A DNA stretch of 64,000 nucleotides from Solenopsis invicta (taxonomy: Eukaryota > Arthropoda > Insecta > Hymenoptera > Formicidae), in NCBI RefSeq assembly GCF_016802725.1, contig NC_052671.1, positions 12,156,435-12,220,434 on the forward strand, written 5' to 3'. The number at the start of each line of letters is the position of its first letter. Position 1 is the stretch's first letter. Positions 13,028-25,800 of the stretch are shown piece by piece. Under the pieces are notes generated by a model. It was not told the DNA's origin, did no database searches, and saw nothing but the letters and a program-made list of their open reading frames with translations. Made by a program: the position numbers and the translations under genes.

Positions 13028-13142
13028 TCATAAAAATTTACCAAAACGTTAATATATCGAACTATTCTCGTTATTCTAATTTCTGTAAGTATATATTATA
13101 TAGTTAAGTATATTAATGTCTAATGCTTTTCTTCTTATACTT

Positions 13143-13187
13143 ATACTTATACTTAATATAATTAATAATTATATTAAGTATAAGTAT
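13143..13187. repeat. Perfect 22-bp-arm hairpin
   Basis: TACTTATACTTAATATAATT and its exact reverse complement flank a one-base loop. It lies about 120 bp upstream of the first ATG of gene C. Confidence 0.85.
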
Positions 13188-13264
13188 TAATAAATTAAAC
13201 TGTTCTCATAAAACGTTTGCGATTTTAACTATGGCCGCCTCAATAAGGATATTCCACGTCTATA

Positions 13265-13298
13265 ATGTTCATACTACATGAGTGTGTAGTATGAACAT
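13265..13298. repeat. Perfect 14-bp-arm hairpin
   Basis: ATGTTCATACTACA and its exact reverse complement flank a six-base loop (TGAGTG), about 240 bp upstream of gene C. Confidence 0.85.
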
Positions 13299-13553
13299 AG
13301 ACTGATTATATACAGCACGCTTTTCAGATATTTATTTAATACAATATATGTGTTTAATATTTATTTAATATACTACAGTAATATAAATAATACTCTACGT
13401 GTCATATATAAATTCTTAATTTTGCAGAGCTGTAATTCGTTGATGAGTATAGAATACGATTAAAAAGTTGAGTTTCTTCACATTTATAAAACGGACGTCT
13501 TCCTCTCTATTAGTAGCACCGCAAACTTTGTAAAATTTCATAAACCTCAGAAT

Positions 13554-13563
13554 GTCTATAGAT
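13554..13563 (-). promoter_or_regulatory. GTCTATAG-type word upstream of OR C
   Basis: GTCTATAGAT, about 530 bp upstream of the ATG, followed by ACATGACG as in A and B (ACATGCAACG). Part of the word shared by the OR 5' flanks. Confidence 0.35.
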
Positions 13564-14407
13564 ACATGACGACTTTTCAATGGCAGTACTGTTCTTTTAG
13601 CTTCCCCTCCGCGTACAGCAGCTATATAATTATAATAATACTAAACTAGCAATATCGTTCTCCACTTTCCCTCTACTGTTTGCGTGTACAGTCGCGTTTT
13701 GCAAACTTTATACGACAACTATGTAATGTGATACTATATTCAAATATATTGAGAAAAACTTAAGAAAGCAGTAAGAAAGTTGTAGAAATTTAATAGACCT
13801 TAAATTGCGTTTTGTCTTCATAAAATCATAAAATAAGTAACTCACCAATTTACTTGTGAAATATTTATCATTGTCGCAAGCGCTTTGTATTTGTCATTTA
13901 TCTTAAATTTTAATATTCAATTCTGTTTCTGATCGATGTAAACAGTTATAATCTCGGACAAAATATAAAATATAGCAAAAGCTTTTTATAAGTGCATCTA
14001 TGTATACACCTATGTATGTTTTATTATATACATACAACGTGAATAACCTGGTAAAATTTTTTGGTAGAATAGCAAACGATAAAAAACGATAGAAAATTAT
14101 TCACATTAGTAAATTTGCAAATCAGATTTTACATTCAAAACTATAAGATTTTTTTCTACAGAGTAGATATTTATTTCTATATTTAGAAACATTAAAACAC
14201 CTATTTTTATGTAAATTTACACTTTCCTCAATGCATCAGATAAAAATCTATTAAATATATTATAATAAAACGCATTATAAGCAATTACTATTTATTTATT
14301 CACAGATATAATACTATGTTGCAAACTTCTACATATATCTATTAACAAAGTATGTTGGAAAACATTTTAGTAATTGAAATTTTCTTTCTATCTTTCACTC
14401 ATGACTC

Positions 14408-17400
14408 CTACACTTGTTTTAATATGTTATAAGCTGAATATGATGTCTTAAGCAACTGCAACAAATATATACAAAATTTATAAATTATTTAAGATTCTTA
14501 TTACATTTTATACAGCACAAAAGCTTGCAGCAACAACATTGAATATTACATATTGTGGTACAACATTGCGGGGGCATTGAAAAAATTTTTTTATAATATT
14601 ATTTTATTTGTTGCAACAACGTTACAAAAATATTGTAAAAAGTAATTTTTTATGCTTCACCCTTTCGCGCTAGTACAAATCACCATCATCAGGTGAGTGC
14701 GGCAGAGTTAGCGTAATTAAGAAATCACACAAAATAAAATAAAAAATACAGTATTATGAGATTTTTTACTCACATTCTAAGGAAATAATTCTTTTAAACA
14801 TCGCGTTTCCAAAATTGATTTGAAATATAATAATAAATAATACGTATTTTAACAGTATAACTTTCGAAGCTATTATATAAAAATCAATTTAAAGACACAA
14901 TGACATTCTCAGAAGCTAGATGTAACAAAGTAAGTTAAGTTAATATAATGACACTTAAAATAATATCAGAAATACCAAAACATTATAATTCTCTCTAATA
15001 TTATATTTCTAAAAGTGGACATTTTATTACTGTTTGCTGTAATATTATTAAAGCAATATTTTTCAGCAATACCTTGGAACGTTGTAGCAATGTTGCAATC
15101 TTGCAATGAAATATTTTTATGATGTTACTGCAATTTTCCTGTGCTGTATGGAATTTGCTAACATGCTTGATAAATATACTAGGCAACCAAATTATCGCAA
15201 CACTTATTTATACCAAAATTTTGCACAACTTCAAATAATCATAACTTTGTTAAAAATTATTGTATTTGAAAGATTTTTTTTATTTTAAAGTTTAAAGTCT
15301 CTACTTTAAGGTGCATTTGGTCAATTTTGAATGTCGGCTTTTCTCTTTCCGCTGTTCTTTAAAAGTAAGGACGTATTTTGTTTCCAAACACTTGCATAGT
15401 TTGACGCACTACACGGAATAAGATAAATTTTTTTTCGTAAATGTTACGATAAAAAAAATTCAAAATTGATTAAATGCACCTTAAAGTAGAGACTTTAAGC
15501 TTTAAAATGAAAAAAAAACTTTTAAGTACAATAATTTTTAACAAAGTTATGATTATTTAAAGTTGTGCAAAATTTTGGTATAAATGAGTGTTGCGATAAT
15601 TTTGTTGTCTAATGTATTATTGTAATATTTAATGCTACTTCAAAACTATTTTTAAATTAACTTATTTACAAATTGTTTTCTTATTTTTTGTAAATTAAAG
15701 AAAAAATGTGTTTTAGTCAGGAATAAAAAATCTATTAATTACTTGTGTCAATAATAAATTATAAAAATTATTTGCAAATTATAGATAATTATTTTACTAA
15801 CCCCAACAAAAGAATCGAGATTCATTGACAAAACGTAAGCGCTGGTAAATTCTATTGGTACTACTGCACGATTCATAATTAATAATAAGTTTCTTTTAAG
15901 ACTTCTATCCATTGTTACCCAATCCATTGCGAAAATATTGGTAAGCAATTGAGTGCTCTATATTTCAAACCATAAAAGTATCGTGAATCTTTCAGATTTA
16001 ACAAACTTGGTTACAAAAATTGTGCATTATTACATAAATATATATAAATTTTAATATCAAGTTATGTACATTTTGTGTTTTTAAAAACAGACAGTGCAAA
16101 TCAACTTGATTACGCGCACCTTTAACTTTACTTCATTTCCGTACCAACAATAGATGAAAATTTGTGTCAACATGCAGGACATATACAGTAGTAAGGGAAG
16201 ATAGCTTGCGTTTATATCTGTTGATTTAGTCATTTGATATAAATTGGAACATACCACCAACGTACTCACTACAAATTGCATGGCTATAGTCATTCTGAAT
16301 TTATTGTTTAATTTAAATGCAAACCTGTAAAATATATGTTACGTAAAAAATATTAATCGCCCTTTTAAAATTTTTCAAGAAAAAATTTGAAGCAGAAATT
16401 GAAAAATGTATAACAATCCAATAAACATTAACTATAATAAAAGTAACATAACACCAATGTTGTGATTTCATATTCAACGATGTAACCTGTTACGTATCAC
16501 GTTTTATAACATAACAATTGCAATATCGAGAAAATGTTATATTAAATTTATGTTTAATGTGTAATATAATATTGATGTTACGTTATTGTTAATTGTTTAC
16601 TGTAGACAAATGTCATCAAATATGTAGACAAATGTCATCAAAAATACTTTAAATTACAACGGAATAATGTATATACAAGGGTTGTTTGATAACGTTCTAG
16701 CATAACAATGAAACATTTATATTTTTTAGCAAAATTGATTTTAATTTTTGATGTAGTTTTCTTTTAACTTAATGTACTTGATATTTTTCTTTTCTGGTCC
16801 CGTCATTCCATCAGTGAAGTAAGTCAAATTCTGCAAAATATCGTTTACAGGCCATTAATTACTTTACTATTTGATTGCAAATTCTTTTTCTCCAAATCAT
16901 TTTTTTATTTTGGAGAACAAAGAAAGTCGCAGGACTTAGTCGCTCTAATTCAATCTCTTAGATTATCAAATACGATTTGATATACTTTGTCGACCATTTC
17001 CTCAGTCATTATTCTTTTTAAGCTATCCGGACGTCATGATTATTTATGAGTTAATTGATTACTTATTTACTAATATTACATTATTTACTAATATTACATT
17101 ATTTATTAATATTACATTATACCTTTTACTTTTAAATTTTTTATTAAATATAATTTTATTTTATTTCTCTAAATTGGAAGGCAAAATCGTGTTTGCCTTA
17201 TCAATAAAATTTTTTCATTTTTGTTTTCTCTTTAATTCTTTGAAATTAAATGTTATATGTTTCATTAAAATTAAATTTTTTAAATTAAATACATTAACAT
17301 AAATTAAAACAAAAAGATTTTTTTATGGAAATACACACATAGTATCATTTGAATTTTATTTAAAAAAAATTAAAGATACTACCACTTGCATCTTGTTTGT

Positions 17401-18583
17401 TAAAAGTAGTATGTACAGCAGTTATTGCAAAGAGCAATATATTCTTTTTATAATTGGCACAATTTAAAGATTTCATATATTTTTTTGGAAAAATATTTTG
17501 GTTGGCAAAAACAGTTTATTTGCGGGCGGGTAAGAAAGAGAAGAATGACACGTACGTTACGGACTACGGATGGAAGGAAGAAAGCTCATGGATGAAAGAG
17601 AGAACGTTACGGATAGATAAGATGCGTTTGCAACAGATGGGAGAGAGAGCAATAGGGAAAGAGAGAGAGAACCTTTGATATATAACTATGGATTGCCAGT
17701 TACCCCTAATTTTCTTATTCTCACAAGGCTTTGCTGTGTCTTCAACATAACGCGCGCCTTCGACGGTTAAATGGTAGAAAATTAAAACACAAAGTCGCAT
17801 TTCTTTTTTTTGCACATTTTATTTATGTATTGCAAATGCAATGGTTTTGAACTTTGCTAAGTATAATAAAACAACGCAATGTTATGTCATATTCCATCTC
17901 TCTTTTTCTTTCTATTTTACCAGCAAAATGCGACTTTGTGTTTCATTTTTCTGTTATTTAACCGTCAAAGGCACGCGTTATTTTGAAGACAGTGTGAAAT
18001 GGCCAACTGGCAATCTATATATAGTTATATAGTCAAAGGAGAGAACATTACCTGTAACGGGTAAGAGAGAACCGATGCATGTTACATTCCGCCAAACAAT
18101 TGTTGTTAAACTAATTTTAATAAATTAATATAAGATTAATATAAAATTAATATCCCGCTTGGGATAAAGTTATTTTAACTAATAGTTTGATATAAAATCG
18201 TTTTAATTAAATTAAATTAATAGAAAACTATACAGGAAAAAGAAAGAGGCGATGACGAAAGAAAGAGAGAAAGAGCGATACGACAGTAATACCATTATTT
18301 ATAGTCTTTCCTTAAGAAATGAGGATTTCGTGTTTCTGTCTGCCTTTGTTTTGCATAGAGTAAAAAGTAAAATATTCGTGGAACAAAGACAGACAATAAG
18401 GAATTTTCGTTTCTCAAGGAAGAACTATGAATACGGTCCAGAGAATAATTTCCCTGCTTAGCGTAAGGTCATCCACCTTACCCAAAAATGCACGCTTATC
18501 GCTTTCTTCGCCCATGCCTTGTGACGTCCCAAACACACACACACACACACACACACACGCACGCACGCACGCACACACACACA

Positions 18584-18647
<64 letters not shown>

Positions 18648-21643
18648 CACGCACGCACATGCATATACGTATACTCACTAACACGTAGTGGTCCAGAAAC
18701 GGTCCCCCATATCTGTAACTTATACTTGTGTTAGTAAATAACCAAGCCTAGATAAAACCGTAACTCAAAGAGTATTGACCTGTTGGTCTTCCCAGAAAAC
18801 CGGTATTAGTAGCATAGCATTCGTAGTCGAGCAGTACATTCAAAAATTCTTTTTCAGCATTTTATTCTGTTGTCTCTTGTTTTATTCATTATTATGGGTT
18901 GTAAATTTAGAAAAGGATTAGAGATTTGAGACAATCGATTAACTTGCAGAAATCGAGGGCAATACAAAAAGAAAGTCTGTGATTCCGAAACAAATATAAT
19001 GTAAAGAGAATTCTAGTGCATTGTCAAAAAAAAGGAAAAAAAATGCAAAAGGACTTAATTCTATCAGAATATCATTCTATAAAATATAGATAATCTTATT
19101 TAAAATAACAACAAAAGTATGAATCAACTAAATTGGAAAATTAACCCAAAAATCATTCCAAGCAGCAATAAAAGTACCGTAGAAACAGTTGCTTATATAT
19201 AAATGTTAAAAAATATAACAGTTGCCGCCGATATATTTAACTAAGATAATAAAGTGTATTTCTTAAAATGTTTCGAGCTATTGTATTAAGTCAGTAGTGA
19301 CTCGAATGCCCTTAGATACGTTAAAAAAGCAATCGTTACTTTTACAAAAATTTCAGATCTCAGCGCGTTTTCAGCAGAAAACTCAAGAGGCAAGAGCATT
19401 ACGGCAACAAATTTAAATTGAAAATTTAGAGACTGCAAATGATTTGGAGAATTTACAATATGACTCTAGAATAGACAAATCCTTGTAAGTTACAAAATTT
19501 GCATTTTATTTGGTTGGAAATTTAACTTGAAGAATTAAACGCGTTTTTCTCAAAATTGCATTTTCAAAATCGCTATTTTGCTGTTAAACGGTCATTCAAT
19601 TTTTGTGAAGTCAATATTGAAACTCATGATATCGTTGTGAAAAAAATTGTAAATCTTCCTGGGCTCATTTTAAAAGGCAAAAATTTTCAATTATTTCAAT
19701 TAATTTTTCTCGAAGTTTCTTTCAAAGTTACCACAAATTTTAATATTGACTTCAGCAAAAATTAAATGACCGTTTAATAGTAAAATTAAAAGATCAAAGG
19801 ATAGTGTAACATAGATAAATCATAATAAAATTTTTCGAAAATATTTGCGCTTTTGAATGCTAAACCACATTTGCGTGCAATTTTTATTTCACACCGCGTG
19901 AAGCTTTGCAAGTTTGTAAACAATTTTGTGATTTGACGCATCCCTATTTGAATCCGTGTAACTTTGTAAACAATCTGTAAATTCTTTAATAAATGATCAA
20001 TCCCAAAATTAGAGATTTCAAGCTTTAAAATGCTTTTTTGAACATTTTTTACGATTACTTTTGACAAAGTTATGCTTTGTTAAATTTTGCCTATTTTTGA
20101 GAGTCAGAATAGGTGATGCTTTAATTTTACTATTAAGTGTATAATAGTAGAATATTAAATGTTCTTAAAAACAACCAAAAGAATGCGATAAATTTATGTT
20201 ATTTTTTGTAAAAGTTATTTTTTACCTGCTTCAAAGAGCGCCTTGCTTTGATAAAACAATTGTAAGTTTCAAAATCTATGCTCTTAATTTATCAATTCTA
20301 CCTTTTTTAATGTTTTCCTTCCTCGCTTTTTTGTTGGTTCTAATTTAATTTTTGGATTCATATTTTAATTTTACTAGGATTTTTGTATAAAATTATTTAT
20401 TAGCCAATAATTTTTATCTATAAATAAGATTCTTCATGTTCAGATTCACAGTTTATCAAACAACCCTCGTAATAAAGCTCTTTTCTTATTAATGTATGTT
20501 CAATTATTTTTACATTTCTTAATGAAATGTGTAAAATATTTTCAGATAAAACAACTAACTCCAATATACTGTTGTGGTGACGTACACAGTCGCGAAGAGT
20601 CTCATGATTATTCGATACTTTGCTCAATCGGCATTCTAAAATCTCGATCTGACAACAAATGTGCGCCAACAATCCGCAAATAAGACTGTCACATGCTACA
20701 TTGACCAGCGATCCAGCTGTCAGACTGATAAGTTGATGAATATAAGTGAGACAAAATACGATGGTGGACGAGTAATAGTCATACGGTAGCCATGCTCTAT
20801 ATGTTAGATTTCCTTTTTTAAACACCGTAAATAAAGACGTCACGGTGATACACGCGCAAGTTGTTTCCACCAAAATCGTGTAGCAGAGCGTGTTTGTACT
20901 GCAAAATGACTGTGGACCCTTACAGAAATTCAAAACTGACGGCATTAAATTGGCCAGTGATTAACTAATTATTTTGAAAATTAAAAGTAATACTCTGTCA
21001 ATACTTTTAATTCTCAAAATAAATAATTAATTAATTATTCCAATTTAATACTGCCAGTATTAAATTTCTGTAAGGGGAGACAGTTATGCTTATTTGTATA
21101 ATACAGTTTCTTTAATTTTATGACTCATTGACAAATACTTATAACAATTGCATATTATTATTTAATAATAGTGTTTGTCATATCTTTTAAAAAATAAAAT
21201 AAATATCTGTAATAACATTTTCTAAATTTTTTATTAACTTATTTGTGAAAGTAATCTTTATTATTTTATTATAAAACTTACTATATGTGTCTATCAAATT
21301 TGTATCGAATTCTCATTTCATCCATCTCCGATGGTTTGTACGGTCTCTCGACGAGTACATTGGTTAACATGTTAATGTTCTTTCGATTTACTAACAAACT
21401 GAACATTTTAGAGCATGAAACAACTGATGCCAGAGTGGCATAAAAATTTTCCGTGAAATCTTCAGCATTGTCAACATTCCAAATAATGTCCAAAAATTGC
21501 GATACCAAAAATGTGTACAATAATATAATCATAAAAACCGTGTATATGTCGTATATTATGCTCAAGTAAAACGACGAACATGACTGCGGCCGCCAGCATC
21601 CAACGATCGTCAGAATCTTGAAAGTTAATTGCAAGACGCGCAT
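14408..21643 (-). CDS. Odorant receptor D, complete, 5 exons, 369 aa, giant intron 2
   Basis: Seven-transmembrane insect odorant receptor. Exons: 21282-21643, 20560-20898, 16120-16324, 15802-15957, 14408-14455; total 1110 nt, all open, all GT-AG, phases as in the other copies. Start ATG at 21643 (MRVLQLTFKIL); stop TAG at 14408-14410. Signatures: GCWRPQSC in exon 1, CDSLICGLLAH and QIEILECRLSK in exon 2, YCWYGNEVKLK in exon 3, MNLDSFVG then LLKTSYSAYNIL. Exon 2 is two codons and exon 3 one codon longer than in most copies. Intron 2 is 4235 bp and intron 4 is 1346 bp because of inserted repeats. A split into two partial genes is possible, but the exons are complementary and the split codon at exon 2/3 (GA+G) fits, so one gene is preferred. 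Confidence 0.82.
15178..15613. mobile_element. Foldback element (MITE-like) in intron 4 of OR D
   Basis: Two near-identical inverted arms of about 150 bp (roughly 15178-15330 and 15460-15613) share AATTATCGCAACACT, ATACCAAAATTTTGCACAA and AAGTCTCTACTTTAAGGTGC. The centre is about 125 bp. It has no coding capacity, so it is non-autonomous. Its superfamily is not determined. Confidence 0.75.
16676..17035 (-). mobile_element. Decayed mariner-like transposon fragment in intron 2 of OR D
   Basis: On the minus strand a broken frame reads PDSLKRIMTEEMVDKVYQIV followed by FDNLRD. This resembles the linker after the helix-turn-helix of irritans-type mariner transposases (the GRPxxxTTPEMVxKIHxIV pattern). 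The left tip ACAAGGGTTGTTTGATAACG resembles a mariner terminal repeat. Stops interrupt the frame. Moderate certainty only. Confidence 0.4.
17590..18070. mobile_element. Foldback element in intron 2 of OR D
   Basis: Inverted arms at about 17686-17805 and 17925-18035 pair over some 110 bp, with shared AACACAAAGTCGCATTT, GACGGTTAAAT and GATTGCCAGTT. Weaker pairing of purine-rich flanks extends the unit to roughly 17590-18070. The frames read across it are by-products of the palindrome. Confidence 0.65.
18531..18659. repeat. Compound (CA)n / (CACG)n microsatellite
   Basis: A CA run, then CACG units, CA again, then a long CACG block, about 129 bp. It produces spurious open frames in several phases on both strands. 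Confidence 0.95.
19573..19792. mobile_element. Small foldback element in intron 2 of OR D
   Basis: Inverted arms at about 19573-19630 and 19735-19792 share TAAACGGTCATT and GAAGTCAATATT. Non-coding MITE-like unit of unknown family. Confidence 0.5.
20917..21077. mobile_element. MITE in intron 1 of OR D, next to the exon 2 acceptor
   Basis: It begins CCCTTACAGAAATT and ends AATTTCTGTAAGGG. The two arms pair over about 70 bp (shared ATTAAATTGG and AATTAAAAGTA). Its inner edge lies only 18 bp from the exon 2 splice acceptor at 20899, so the acceptor and possible branch point sit partly in or beside the element. Confidence 0.75.
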
Positions 21644-21904
21644 TTTTTTATTTCACGTTATCCCTCTTATTAATATCTGAACTTCATTTAAATTTTTCCA
21701 CAATATTTCCACAATTAATCATACAGCTAGAATTATTTGCAAAACGCAGAAAAATATTTTGCCCAAAATTTTATGTTTATTGTAATACTTCTATAGGTAT
21801 ACAATATCTTTAAAATAAACTGAGAAACGATGCACAAGACATCTTTTGAACGACTGACAATAGTAAAACGTTTATATATACACTACACTACTTTCCATCT
21901 AAGA

Positions 21905-21914
21905 TTCTATAGTC
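21905..21914 (-). promoter_or_regulatory. TTCTATAGTC word upstream of OR D
   Basis: About 262 bp upstream of the D start codon. It differs by one base from the GTCTATAGTC seen upstream of E. Listed because the other eight OR loci have GTCTATAG upstream. Confidence 0.25.
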
Positions 21915-22449
21915 CTACACTATTATATTATTATCATGCCGGATTTGAATTATTGATCCCATAAATACATTTCTGCCGCACCGATATTATGGATCTTGGA
22001 AATCAACAACTTCCATATGCTGACATTTTCTAGATAATATTATTTTTAGTTACAAATACCATATAAAAAAAAAATATATTTATGCTGTTAACTATTTTAT
22101 CATAAATTTTTAAATAGATCATTTAACCATAATTTTTCCTTTCAACTTAAAAATATTTTATTACTGATGTGCGTGTTATTGAACAGTTGTCGTACATGAG
22201 TCTTTCTCTATTGATTTCAAGCATTTCTAATTGTTGATTTTCATTACAAGCAGCAAATGTTTAAGATATATTACATTTGCGAAGTGTGCCATCGAAAGCA
22301 GAATAAGTAAGAAAATAGAATGTAACTTTTAAAATGTAAATAGATTAATAGAAATAATATAAGAGCAAGTAATTTGAATAAATACAACTGCTCTTGTTAT
22401 TATGAACAATTTCTTTTTATTTTTATCCAACCTTAACTACAATTTAAAA

Positions 22450-22640
22450 TTTTACGATTTATTTGCAAAATAAACGACGACAAAAAATAAACGTAGCAAT
22501 TAATACAAAAAAATATTAAAAAATTTATTAACGTTATCCACGATTAGGATTACATCCACAGTTTAAAAAAACCAAAATAGATATTAATAAGAATAAAATA
22601 ATAAGAAAGGTATAATACAGAATAAGTTATCATATTTTTA
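22450..22640 (-). pseudogene. OR exon 1 fossil in the 3' flank of E
   Basis: Degenerate remnant of an OR first exon: TTTGCAAAATAAACGACG, AACGTAGCAATTAATAC and the segment around ATTACATCCACAG line up with the minus strand of E-type exon 1 (26150-26290). Frame destroyed by indels. Similar fossils stand at 28330, 32700 and 52930. Confidence 0.55.
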
Positions 22641-22800
22641 AAATGTGTGTTTATTTTCGATAACAACACGTAAAATAAATATTAATTCTGTAGATTGATT
22701 AGCAATATATCTTTCTTCATTTCTTTCTTTCTTCTCCTTAAATTGATTTTGTAATATGAGCAACAAATTTTGGTAGCAATTTTGTTGATCTCTATCACAA

Positions 22801-25800
22801 TTATTTATTCATATGTTGAAGTAAGTTGTAAGTGGAGTACGACATCTTAAGTATCTAAAATTAGTGAAATATAGGCATTAATAATCTATATTTTAATAAG
22901 TTCAGTATTTAATAAGTTTGTAGCTAATTTTACCAACAATGATACATTAGATTTTAACATTAAATTTATGTAATGCTAAATTTATTTATAATGTTTTAAA
23001 TTTATTTAACAAACTGTAAATTTTAATTTATTAATTAAATCAAAATTTATTTAAATATTTTAAAATATTTTAATAATATAATATATTATATATGACTCTG
23101 TGTTTAAATATAAAAAAATTTAAGTATGTCTAACAATAAAATTTGTTGACAAAATTAGTCTCAATAATGTCTGTACTAACATTCATGAAGGAATTGAGAT
23201 TCATTGGAGTAATATAAGCGTACTTAATCTGAATAGGCACAAGTGTTCGTCTCATTATCATCATTAAAGATTTCTTATTATTTTCGTCTAATGTCAACCA
23301 CTTTATTTCGAAAATTTTGTCAATCATTTCATAACTCTACTGAAATATATAAAATATTATGGACAGCATTTATATAAAAGACAATAAATACTTATATTAC
23401 TTATAACTTAATTATTTGTATATTTTCATAATTCGAGATGATATCAGAAAGTTTCCAAATGGAGCTATAAAAAATTTTAATTCCACCATATGTCATTTTG
23501 GCAACTATCTACTTCAAAGTAGTTAATTTCTTTTTGTTATTAACGTATATGAAAAAATAAAGCACTGCTTTGACATTAATCAAGTTAAAAAAGAATGCTA
23601 AGCAATGCTTGGTGATCATTGAAAAGAACTTGCTAGAGAGCGTTTCAAAAATGACAAAACACTGGAATCAATGCTCATTTATGAATAATAATAGCCATTA
23701 GGACCTATGACAAATTTTGAATTTTTTAGGATTTTAGGATTAATCTGCAAAAATTTTTGACAACACATGTATTTTAAGTATTTTATTATTAAAAATAGAC
23801 TGATTAAATCTGGTATATGTATTACTTAAAATTACAATTCTATTATCCCAAATGGAAAATGCTAGCAATTTGATATTAAATTGCCAACAAGTCAATTAGA
23901 TTTTGACTGCAGATCCACAGCTAGCTATTTGATCAGTTTGTTTGACAGATTGTAAAAGTCTGTTGACATGCTACGTCAGCAAATTGTTTGGTAAAAATCA
24001 AGCAAGATTTACAAGCGTGAGCAATTTAATGATAGATTAGCAATAGATATCGAACAGATGTTACAAATGCTTTTCGATTTTTATTGCTAATATGCGGTAA
24101 CGTGTTGTAGTATGTGAACAGTGTCATATTTTTGACAGTAGTTTACCAACATCAAATAATGCAACTTCTATGTACAATAATTGCTTTTTTGTTGTCAAAA
24201 ATAGATAGCACGTTTTGTTCAAAATCTGTCTTATTATTAGTAGACTTTACTATCTGAGTATATTATTATTAGAATAATTTGTATTAATGTACTCCCCGAT
24301 TAAACAAAAGTTTAGATATTTCTGTATAAATTTTGCTTGTATGTTGTATTACACACATTGCATATTTAGAAATGTAAGTAACCATACCTTTAACTTTACT
24401 TCGTTCCCATACCAACAATAGAAAAAAAGTTCCGTTAACATGCAACATATGTATAAGATTATTTCAAGATGTTTAGCTTTGGATGTTGTTTTACTTAAAT
24501 GATAAAGGCTAAAGCATATCATCATCATACTCATTACAAATTGTACCGTAAGAGTCAACCTAAACTTTGCATTTACAATTACAGCAAATCTAAAATTTAA
24601 GAGTTTTATTTTTTAAAAATTGTAAAATATTTATATTTTAAATATATTTATAAAACAAATTTTGTATAAACAGCTTATTATGTTATAATATATGATAATT
24701 TCGACGTCATACAAAAATTTGCAAAATTTATAAAAATACTTAACCTGAAAATATAATAATGTTGATAAACACAATCACGAATAATATTTGAATAAGACAT
24801 AATTTTTCTTAGGCGATATGTCAAAATCTCAATTTGGCAGCAAATGTGTACCAATAACCCACAGATAAGAGTATCGCAACCAATATTTATAAACATTGCG
24901 GCAACTAAACTTGTCATTTGATGAGTGAATGTTATATAAAAAAGTATTGCCGACGAATAATCAAATGGCAACCAGGCTTTATACGTTAATTTTCTATTTC
25001 TGAAATTTATAAGTAAAGAAGACAATATCACACTTGACACTGTTATGATTCCCAGATGTACAAAGCGCCACGTATTAATCCTAAAATAATTATAAAATAT
25101 TTCAAATATAAATTATCATCTAAGTTTTTATACCATACTTCATATTACACCTTTATATCGGTTAAGAGAAAACCTCGTGTAAAATCTATTTTTTTTCACG
25201 TTTTCAGTTTTTTGCTAAAATTGTTAGAAAATTATCGCAAAAATAAAAAGAAACAGTAAAAATTATAAGAGATCTTCTTTTTGTGTTAATTTCAAAGAAA
25301 GGTGAGTCGGCCTCAGCGGCCGGAGCGCGTAGATATACAATTTTAAACGCATTTTTTTCAAAACGCTAAATTTTGCGTGCCAGAAAATGTAACTCAAAAA
25401 CTACTTGACCGATCATCTTCAAATTTTACATGTTTATTTTTCAACTATCTAGTCCCAACATGTACCTATCTGATCATTAATGTTTTGTTTTCAACAATAA
25501 TTATTAACAATTGTTTAAAATGGTTTTTTTTGTTTATGTCGCCGTTTTAGCAATTTTATTAATTTTTTTAATTATGTAGGTATATGTTGTGCATTTTTAC
25601 ATAAACTAACAAAATTTTTTTAAAATTTTTGTTTCACATAAATTTTGTGACCCCAGCGTTTTCCGGCGCAAATTCAAGGAGCCAACTGCAAGCAGCTTTT
25701 TGTGCCGCCATTTTGAAATTTTTCAACACTAAACAAATTTTTTTAATTAGATTAAATAGTGAATATTATCGTATACTTTGTCTACATTCAATAAATTTTG

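Larger units (their letters stand above)
13028..14407. other. C-D spacer
   Basis: There is no gene. Near its left end it contains two perfect hairpins (13143-13187 and 13265-13298) and the word GTCTATAGAT (13554-13563), about 530 bp upstream of the C start. The remainder is AT-rich without recognisable content. Confidence 0.5.
21644..22800. other. D-E spacer
   Basis: 5' flank of D and 3' flank of E. There is no gene except the decayed exon 1 fossil at 22450-22640. Confidence 0.5.

Noticed and set aside
18414..18688. Several overlapping His/Thr-rich and Cys/Val/Arg-rich frames on both strands
   Set aside because: They are translations of the (CA)n/(CACG)n microsatellite in different phases; no gene context.
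14408..21643. D as two separate partial receptors (exons 1-2 and exons 3-5)
   Set aside because: The two halves are complementary, the split codon and phases fit, and no extra exon remains on either side; a transposon-expanded intron is simpler.
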